Position numbers and translations under genes: made by a program. This document shows, one piece after another, positions 45,757-52,760 of a DNA stretch of 64,000 nucleotides. This DNA comes from Trissonchulus latispiculum (lineage: Eukaryota > Nematoda > Enoplea > Enoplida > Ironidae). Numbering within the stretch: the first letter of the stretch is position 1; every line of letters starts with the position of its first letter. Under the pieces are notes generated by a model. It worked only from the letters and a program-made list of their open reading frames with translations. It searched no databases and was not told where the DNA came from. The DNA is taken from contig JASAND010006204.1 in NCBI GenBank assembly GCA_030248195.1, forward strand, positions 1 to 64,000, in the 5' to 3' direction.

Positions 45757-45800
45757 ACTTACTATGAAAACAACAACGCTGTTTATATGACTTTATTGTA

Positions 45801-45928
45801 CATACAGTGCAAAACACAATACAATATATACATACACAATAGTCACTATAGTGTCATATTTCTTCATACAGTGCAAAACACAATACAATATATACATACA
45901 CAATAGTCACTATAGTGTCAAATTTCTT
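45801..45928. repeat. Exact 64-bp tandem duplication
   Basis: Two near-identical 64-bp units (45,801-45,864 and 45,865-45,928), each with CATACAGTGCAAAACAC and the palindrome CACTATAGTG. It lies between the ATPase start and the next minus-strand gene, where a promoter would be expected. Confidence 0.85.
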
Positions 45929-45979
45929 GACTCTTCGTTATCTGTCTTCATATCATTCTTCGTGATATTTGTATCATCA

Positions 45980-46195
45980 TCATTTCGTAGTATCCATCAT
46001 ATCTTCATCATCGAGAATAAGTTCTTCCACTATTTCATCTTCATTGATCAGTTGCTTCATATCGACATGTAGAATTCGTCGCCATCCAATGCCAGGAATA
46101 GAAATGATTATCTTTTGCCTCGGATATCGTCTGCATTTATTCTTGTGATAGCGGCTGAGGCGGATCAGGCTCTGGAGTGCCTTATAGATACCCAT
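45980..46195 (-). CDS. Small hypothetical Polinton protein
   Basis: 71 aa with a basic N-terminal half (SRYHKNKCRRYPRQK) and an acidic C-terminal tail (EELILDDEDMMD). No family recognised. Position and strand fit the minus-strand gene block. Confidence 0.45.
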   Translation of the reverse strand: MGIYKALQSLIRLSRYHKNKCRRYPRQKIIISIPGIGWRRILHVDMKQLINEDEIVEELILDDEDMMDTTK

Positions 46196-46243
46196 GGTGC
46201 AATATATGGAATAGTGGTATTTACACCAGTATCGTAGGCCTAC

Positions 46244-46693
46244 TTATTGACTATAGAGCTGGTATATCTGGTCTGCTGTAAAACTGACAGGACCAACAAA
46301 GCCACAAAGGACACGCTTATCTTGATCCAGGCAAAGAGTTGTCTCGTTATATGTGGACGTGTAGGGACATGGTATCGATCCGTTGATATAGACTGGACAC
46401 TGGAAGTTTAGACAATTGTAGATGAATTGGCGGATCTCGTGAAAACTATCAAGTGATACAAGGTGCTCAGTCCAACCATTATGAATAAAGATGGCATTGT
46501 CTACCGTGACGGAATCCTTCAGTGGTGGTAGCTTACACTGGGTATGCTGTGACAACAAAATCGCTAATACAATCGTAGACAATAAAAATTTTATGAGAAG
46601 GCTTGTGATTATACAGGGAACTCCTTTGACCAATTGGAGTTTCGTATAGTTTAAAAAGGAATGCCCTTCTTGGGAATTTGCACCAGTAGCCAT
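46244..46693 (-). CDS. Membrane-anchored Cys-containing Polinton protein
   Basis: 149 aa. A hydrophobic segment at about 28-47 (IITSLLIKFLLSTIVLAILL) acts as a signal anchor or signal peptide. The rest has six cysteines in C-x(n)-C pairs and N-glycosylation sites, suggesting an extracellular or virion-surface domain. Its start lies inside the upstream frame (46,533-46,868). Not recognised as a known family. Together with the secreted protein at 39,071, it hints at surface functions. Confidence 0.5.
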   Translation of the reverse strand: MATGANSQEGHSFLNYTKLQLVKGVPCIITSLLIKFLLSTIVLAILLSQHTQCKLPPLKDSVTVDNAIFIHNGWTEHLVSLDSFHEIRQFIYNCLNFQCPVYINGSIPCPYTSTYNETTLCLDQDKRVLCGFVGPVSFTADQIYQLYSQ

Positions 46694-46868
46694 AGTCAGG
46701 ATCTTGTACGGCGCACTTTAACAGTACCTCTATTCGCTTCTTATTACCATAGAATTTAGATGCCGTCTTTGTATTAGCCCTACTACCATGCTTTTTATAG
46801 ACGTGGGGTGATACCTTAGTGTTCCACATTAATAAGTGAGGGTGATGTGATATTAATAAGGATACCAA
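46533..46868 (-). CDS. Hypothetical basic Polinton protein
   Basis: Up to 111 aa. An internal ATG at 46,829 (M-W-N-T-K-V) may be the true start, since the first ATG is only 10 bp from the divergent TBP-like start. Lys/Arg-rich, with C-A-V-Q-D-P-D-Y-G-Y-W in the middle. It overlaps the next gene by 161 bp in a different frame, so at most one of the overlapping parts may be functional. No known domain. Confidence 0.4.
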   Translation of the reverse strand: MVSLLISHHPHLLMWNTKVSPHVYKKHGSRANTKTASKFYGNKKRIEVLLKCAVQDPDYGYWCKFPRRAFLFKLYETPIGQRSSLYNHKPSHKIFIVYDCISDFVVTAYPV

Positions 46869-46878
46869 GGGAGTAACA

Positions 46879-47373
46879 ATGATTGTTAATGTTGTTCTCA
46901 GTGGACGCTTTGACAGGGAACTTCACTTAACGAACATTCCTAACATTAGACTCTATCGTGGATTTATTGGCGGTAGTCTGAAACACGAAGAGGCAACTTT
47001 CCAATTATTCACTAGTGGTAGTTTTGTTTGCCTCGGATGTAAATCAATCGAACGAGCTAATCAGTGTATTCGTCAACTAGCAGGCGCTCTTAATGTCGGT
47101 ATTCTTCGCGAAGGCGAAGTGGTGAACCTGGTGGGATCCTTCTCAGTTGGCAGGTATATAGACCTAAGGGATTTATATGAAAGTATCAGGCATACCCATC
47201 AAGTTTGCTATGAACCGGAGCTATTTAATGGTCTCACGTGTAAGATTGCCGGGGTTACTGCACTCATCTTCCACACTGGCAAGGTCATATTAACTGGTGC
47301 TCGGAGTGAGTCTGCCCTATCAGATGCAAGGTCTTTAGTTAATAAGAAGGTGATAAGGTTTAAACTTCATTAG
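46879..47373 (+). CDS. TATA-binding-protein (TBP) homologue
   Basis: 164 aa, the size of a bare TBP core, built as two repeats (about 1-78 and 84-164). Repeat 1 begins I-V-N-V-V and reaches G-S-F-V-C-L-G-C-K-S. Repeat 2 has N-L-V-G-S-F-S-V, then Y-E-P-E-L-F-N-G-L and A-L-I-F-H-T-G-K-V-I-L-T-G-A-R-S-E. These are the strongest TBP signatures (YEPELFPGL... GKVVLTGA in host TBPs). It has no N-terminal extension. It would recruit host polymerase II or III to element promoters. Repeat 1 is more diverged, so DNA preference may differ from TATA. It is divergent from the virion-gene block and followed 6 bp later by another plus-strand gene. Confidence 0.82.
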   Translation: MIVNVVLSGRFDRELHLTNIPNIRLYRGFIGGSLKHEEATFQLFTSGSFVCLGCKSIERANQCIRQLAGALNVGILREGEVVNLVGSFSVGRYIDLRDLYESIRHTHQVCYEPELFNGLTCKIAGVTALIFHTGKVILTGARSESALSDARSLVNKKVIRFKLH

Positions 47374-47379
47374 TGCATC

Positions 47380-47766
47380 ATGTCTGCCCGAAGCCTGTTG
47401 AACGAATTGTTACAAAAGGCCCTGCGCCAAAGTCCACCTATTCGCATTGAGATTACCGGTCATTATGTTGCAGTCATGACTATAGGCAGTAAGACATGGA
47501 CAAGCTCACAATGTCCTGACCCACGTACTGCCATTGAGGAAGTTTCTCGTAAAGCCTACGGTACGTTATGTCACGGCGACGAACATCTGATCAGACGTGA
47601 ATGCGGACTACCACCAAGACCTCATATCTACGAAATTGATGCAGTCAGGGATAAGATGAGGGACCTACGTGAATACAAAAGATATCGCAGAAGTATTCAA
47701 CCTATCTACAATATGCTAGACAGGCTAGAAGCAGAAATGCTCAAAAATCCGTTTTTTCATGGCTAA
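47380..47766 (+). CDS. Hypothetical Polinton protein, weakly dsRBD-like N-terminus
   Basis: 128 aa, starting 6 bp after the TBP-like stop, so likely co-transcribed. Residues 4-60 (LLNELLQKAL... HYVAVMTIGSKTW... AIEEVSRKAYGTL) have the helix-strand-helix look of a double-stranded-RNA-binding domain, but the key basic loop is weak. The C-terminal half is charged and helical (RDLREYKRYRRS). No firm family. Confidence 0.5.
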   Translation: MSARSLLNELLQKALRQSPPIRIEITGHYVAVMTIGSKTWTSSQCPDPRTAIEEVSRKAYGTLCHGDEHLIRRECGLPPRPHIYEIDAVRDKMRDLREYKRYRRSIQPIYNMLDRLEAEMLKNPFFHG

Positions 47767-47897
47767 CTGCCTACCTACCAACAGTGCAACTAATGTTATC
47801 CGTAACATTTCGTTTACTGTATGCAACATTTTACAGTGATTATGCAATACTACAATGTTATGCAATGGTTTACTGGACAGTAGTGTTATCTAATACC

Positions 47898-47950
<53 letters not shown>

Positions 47951-48137
47951 GTCAATGGTTTATAGTGATTATGCAATACTACACTGTTATTCAATAATAA
48001 TGGCTTACAGTGTTATGCAATAATGATAATAGTCAATGGTTTACTGTACATTAGTAATGCCATGTAATTGTCAATAATTGTAATAATAGTCAATGATTTA
48101 CTGTGCATTAGTAATACCATGTAATTGTCAATAATTG
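47767..48137. repeat. AAT microsatellite and degenerate GTCAATGGTTTACTG repeats
   Basis: A perfect ATA/AAT run lies at about 47,904-47,950. It is flanked by imperfect repeats of TCAATGGTTTACTGTNCATTAG and TAATACCATGTAATTGTC. It lies between two convergent genes, and nothing coding is seen. Confidence 0.8.
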
Positions 48138-48864
48138 TTAATGTTCTTTGCAATCTTGGTGATTCCATGGGGATACGAACCACTCAGGCACATTCCACTG
48201 CTTCACCATAGAATTTCCAATCCACTCGATGAATACGACGGCACGGTTGTCGCATCCCAAGGGTCCAAGGGCCATCGCTGCGTCCAGTCTCGCTGCTTGT
48301 ACCGTAGGGAAGGTGTCCTGGCTTTCTCTTAGCAAATATTTGCTCTTTGTGTAAATCTTCCACGTGACTCCTTTCTCCTTTGTTCCTCCTTCGAATAGTT
48401 TGGCTAGGTTGTACTGCTTCGACTTCACCAAGGCCTCGTGGAGCAGGGGCACGATATCTTTGCTCCGCTTTAGTCGCAGTAGGAGATCAAACACTCCATC
48501 GTATCTTGTTTCGGACTTGATGATATCTCGATAATCCGGGGTTATGCGCCGATGTTCAACCATGTAGTCTGCCACTGGAGCGGGATCCATTTCATCACAA
48601 AGAATAACCAAATTATCAATGATCTTCTCCACAGATGGTGAACCTGAAACATAAGTAATAATTTTCACACAACAAATAATGCTAATCTAAAAACTATGAA
48701 ATGTTCAAACTGTAAAATGTAATGTTTAAAATTGTAATATACAAGAATTCAAAAATTTGAACGACTAAAACTACTAAAATGCAATCATTAAAAATACAAC
48801 GGATAAAAATACAATGGATAAAAATGCTACAGTTAAATATATTACCGACTTCAACGGAATTCAT
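48138..48864 (-). CDS. CARD-like (death-fold) protein, spliced from a TIR exon
   Basis: Exon 1 at 48,846-48,864 (inside the right TIR) encodes M-N-S-V-E-V plus one base. The donor is GTAATA, the acceptor TTTCAG, and exon 2 is 48,138-48,643, giving 174 aa in frame. Residues about 9-90 resemble a caspase recruitment domain: six amphipathic helices with V-A-D-Y-M-V-E-H, I-T-P-D-Y-R-D-I-I, F-D-L-L-L-R-L and D-I-V-P-L-L-H-E-A-L...L-A-K-L-F-E-G. CARDs assemble apoptosis and inflammasome complexes by homotypic contact. A single-CARD protein in a mobile element could act as a decoy or inhibitor of host death signalling. The C-terminal ~80 residues are not recognised. It was probably captured from a host gene. 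Confidence 0.72.
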
Positions 48865-50707
48865 TGTCACGGTGATGTATAGTAAGTGAACAAATCTGGT
48901 GAAAGTCAATGTCAATAAGGTGAATAACCCTGCCAAACTTACAATATGTCTAAACTTTGCAGCATTCTTGTGCTAGGTTTCATAAAATACCTTGCATACC
49001 CTTGTTCATTAATTATTGAACAAAAGTTGTATTGTCTTTGGTACTAAATGTTCTATGTAACAATATTTTCTTTACACACAAATTTTTCCGAGTCACCTTT
49101 AATTAATTATTAACTAATTAGTTAACCTATAATTATCAACAGGTGACCGAAGTTAGTTCATTATTACTTTATTACACAGGCACCATAATTAACCCAATAT
49201 GTGTCAACAATCTTACGTAATTGGAGACGTAAAATTATAATCACCCATTTTCAGCCATAGTTAACTTTAATAAATTATTACTAACTAATTAGCTAACTAC
49301 TAAACAAAATTAGTTGACCTAAGTTAGTTCCTGTTTGTTTTTTGGTTGAACCAAGGTTAGTGGGGTAGTGTTATTATATTATTATAATAGTGCAATTTTT
49401 TATTAATTTTTGGATTTTTGAATTTAAATTATTAAAAAAAAAAAGTACAACAGGGGGGGTTGTCTCTTTAAGATGACACAAAGGTTAAAGTGATAAGTAT
49501 TACCAATCTTACGTAATGACTGTCACAAATTTTCATTTTCAATCAACGTTTCTACCCCTTTCCTTGTTTACTTCTTTAATTTCATTAGGTGGCAGGTGTA
49601 AAGCGCTTTAGTAACCTTTGGGAGACAGGTTAAAGTCCTCAGTATTCTAAAGATATGAGCCGGATAGGCAAGGAAGAGAAAAAGTAGTGACAGGTTTGAG
49701 TCCTCAGTGCGTTATTCATATGAGCCTGCAGAAAGGCTACTAGCAGTGAGAATAATTTTACACAAGCAGGCTGCTAATAGGGAGAAAGACTTCTGACAGC
49801 TTTGAGTTCTCAGTGTGTTATTCATATGAGCCTGCTAGAAAGCTGCTAATAGGGAGAGAAAGACTTTTGACAGCTTTGAGTCCTCAGTGTGTTATTCATA
49901 TGAGCCCGCTAGAAGGCAAGGAAGAGAAAATTTTTAAAGCAAGCAGGCAGCTAATAGGGAGAAAGACTTTTGACAGGTTTGAGTCCTCAGTGTGTTGTTC
50001 CTATGAGCCTGCTAGAAGGGAGAGAAAAAATTTTAAAGCAAGCAGGCAGCTAGCAGGGAGAAAGACTTTTGACAGCTTTGAGTCCTCAGTATGTTATTCC
50101 TATGATCCTGCAGAAAGGCAGCTAACAGGAGACTCATGTCATCTGAAGTACGTAACTACAAATCTTGGATTCCTTAAGTGTTTGTTACATGTCTTCCTTT
50201 TCAAGGTTAATACAAAGGTCCAGATGAAGAAATTCAATAGGAGACAAGAAATGGAAAATTTTAGTTGATAAGGGAAGAAAATTTTGCAATAATATTTTTG
50301 ATCTATACGATGCTGAGATAGATAGGTAAGAATCTATCACCATTGGCAAACAGTCAGGTAAATAAAAAAGTCTGAAAAAAGTTTGAAAATGTTACTTAAT
50401 TGATTTACGTACTTAATTAGACATATAATTAATAAACACTAATTAGACAGGTAAACAAACTATAGTCTAGCTAACTACAGAAATACGTAGGCACTAGACA
50501 AATACGTAGGTAAAGCAAATAACACTATTACAAATTTTAATACACTGTTACAAAGCTTAAATCCAAGCTAAGAAAATTGGCCACCAATGACCTTGAAAGA
50601 CATCTGCACCCGATGATTAATGACCTTACCTGTATGATTAATCACCCAAAGTGAATCCAAAGATACACCTGTACAAAGAGCTCCCATTTGTCCTCTCCTA
50701 TACTACT
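48684..50707 (-). repeat. Polinton right terminal inverted repeat (~2.0 kb)
   Basis: Complement of the left TIR but about 300 bp longer. It has an expanded minisatellite, lacks part of the middle ~180-bp tandem copy, and has a unique stretch near 49,340-49,470. It carries the same first exon and donor as the left TIR with small coding changes (F to S, A to V). Confidence 0.93.
49620..50130. repeat. Minisatellite inside the right TIR
   Basis: About six imperfect copies of a ~60-80-bp unit with GAGTCCTCAGTGTGTTATTC and ATGAGCCTGCTAGAAGG. The left TIR has only about two (36,820-36,985). The 151-codon frame across it is a repeat artefact. Confidence 0.8.
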
Positions 50708-50713
50708 ATTGAC
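50708..50713. repeat. Polinton target-site duplication, right copy
   Basis: ATTGAC immediately after CTATACTACT, identical to 36,234-36,239. Confidence 0.93.
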
Positions 50714-51832
50714 ACACATTATTCAGATGTTTTGCTGTTATAGTTAAACTAATTAAGAATTAATTAAATAGCTATAAAAATTAATATCATTCAGAACAAA
50801 GGCAGTAATCCTGTTTTGAAAACTCAGAGAACTAATGAATCCCGGAAACATTATGACAAACAAGCAGCGGGGGGTCTTGGGGGCGGAGCCCCCCAGAAGT
50901 TGAAGAAATTTTTTGAAATTACGGATAAATCCTTAATGAAAATGATTAAAAAGATTAATTTGTCATCAGATACATTTAACTAATACCTAATGCATTTTTG
51001 TGTAAATTACATTTGTAAATTATAGAATTTTGAGTTGTTTTCATTTTGAGAAGTAATAATCAATAAACAAAGAGCGTGCATGCGATGCGTAGTGCAGCAT
51101 TAATCAAAGGCAAAAACAGTGAAATATTAACGTTGGTTACGAATACGACTGATTAACCCTTTAATGCCTGAATTTCTTAAGGACAAACGTTTTTCGATGA
51201 CTGCGCTAGAATGCTTTAAATGCACCAAACCAGAAATTGGATGCTCTACAGATTTGGTTGACTTTTGGTAATTAAGGGATTTACCCTCAGAAGCTGAAAA
51301 TGTTTTGAAAATCCAGTCAAGAACAAAATTTAGACCTTAAAAACTGTGCTAATGCAATTGTATGAACCTCATTACATTACATGATCCCAAAAATTTGGGT
51401 ATTCGGCTACGGCTACAAATTTTATTAATAATGGGCTTTGACCTGTAATGTATCGATACAGGTAGATAACTCAACTAATAACTCAACAAGTACTGACACA
51501 TTACAAAGCGTTGGCATTCGATGACATAGCGGAAATTACCAGGGGGTCTGGGGGGCGGAGCCCCCCAGAAACCGAAAAATTTTTGGAAAATATGGAAAAA
51601 TTGGTACTGGAAACATTTGAAGTTTTCACTCTTACAAGTGACTTTTCTCCCGAAATAATGTTGCGTCTAGCTTGCGTCCCGTTAAAATTTCGTTGCGTCA
51701 AGATAAGAAACTTTGCGTCCAGACGCACTTCTGGACGCAAAAAAAACCCTGCTTCTAATGTTTGAAGTTGCAGTGTATGAACTTCAGAAGCTTAAAGAAA
51801 TATTAAGCTAGATCTGTTCGTATATTGTACAT
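50714..51832. repeat. Intergenic with two GGAGCCCCCC-type dispersed repeats
   Basis: Copies at about 50,872-50,985 and 51,539-51,745 share the GGGGGCGGAGCCCCCCAGAA hairpin with the left flank of the Polinton. The second copy ends in TTGCGTCC motifs and a GCGTCCAG...CTGGACGC hairpin. The remaining DNA is AT-rich with no recognised gene. Confidence 0.6.
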
Positions 51833-52545
51833 CAGAGTTGGCGCCGGGTCCGGGTACCCGCGGGTAGCCGCGGGTCCGAACCCGGGTCCGGGTCCAAAAT
51901 ACTGAAGAAAACTGGATTTTAGTACATTTAGGGATGAAAAATGTTGTTTTTGTAATAAAAGGTTAGTTTAGTAGTACCGAGATGCTGAGATACAATGTTT
52001 AGTAGTTGTCTAGCTGCTGTCTTTCTAATCTATGTTGCTCTGCTGGGCTAGAGACAAAATATGTAACTAGAATTGGAAGTAGAAATATGATAACTCGAAT
52101 TGACATATAAATTAGTACAAGATTTTGCAAAAAACCAAATCTGGCAAACAAGCTCAAGGACATTGTTTTCAAATTAAGCCACCAAAAATTCGTTCACCTT
52201 CTTTCCTCCAGAGCAATCGTAACTTATCCGAAGGACACAGTCTCCGGACTCATGACAAAAACTGCTACCAATATTGAAACGAGATCCCAAACGAGCCCTA
52301 GCACTCAAATCATATAAAAATTGTCGTCGTAAAATAAATTTACCTAAAGCTTATTTCAGGTTTTATTCATGACTAGGCTATTAGTAAAGTTGCAGTGAAA
52401 TTAAAGAATGCAGTGACGGTTTGAAATGCCAACCGGTTCTTTTTTAGATCCGGGTGCTCGGATCTGGGTTTGGACGGGTCCGAGTCCGGTCTAACGGATT
52501 CGGGTCCGGGCCGGGTCTGAAATTTTGGACCCGGAGCTAACTCTG
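51833..52545. mobile_element. hAT-like MITE (713 bp)
   Basis: Terminal inverted repeats CAGAGTTGGCGCCGGGTCC and the complement of GGACCCGGAGCTAACTCTG match at 16 of 19 positions. Dense GGGTCC/GGACCC subterminal motifs occur at both ends, and the middle is AT-rich. CAGAG termini with ~8-bp flanks are hAT-like. The two 8-bp flanks (TTGTACAT and TTATATAC) agree at 5 of 8, so the duplication is decayed. No coding capacity. Confidence 0.65.
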
Positions 52546-52760
52546 TTATATACCAAGTATAAGTCGTAGTAACAAGTTGTAGTAAGTAGTAACTACGTTT
52601 CAGAAATGTATTTACAATGTAGGATTCTACTCTACTTATTCTACCCTAATTCTACCAAAGTCTCCTAACTCACAGTCATATTTGAAGGTGTTTTGGTCAT
52701 TCCAAAACTGCCACGGTATCTGCTTACTAAACATTCATAATGCTAATTAATTACAGCTAA

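Larger units (their letters stand above)
36240..50707. mobile_element. Polinton/Maverick element, 14,468 bp, complete ends, no polB
   Basis: The ends are AGTAGTATAGGAG and its complement, with long TIRs and a perfect 6-bp ATTGAC duplication. Inside are the signature genes: retroviral-type integrase (43,137), packaging ATPase (45,106), adenovirus-type protease (39,440), capsid proteins (39,901, 41,689 and 42,401) and small virion-like proteins. No B-family polymerase frame exists anywhere between the TIRs. That accounts for its length being shorter than the 15-20 kb usual for Polintons. Intact ends and mostly open genes suggest fairly recent insertion. Confidence 0.95.

Noticed and set aside
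48694..48936. Unspliced 80-codon minus-strand frame over the right TIR exon
   Set aside because: It reads through the splice donor into intron sequence. The spliced model explains both ends better.
49813..50268. 151-codon frame in the right TIR
   Set aside because: It translates a minisatellite. The left TIR equivalent is on the other strand with fewer repeats.
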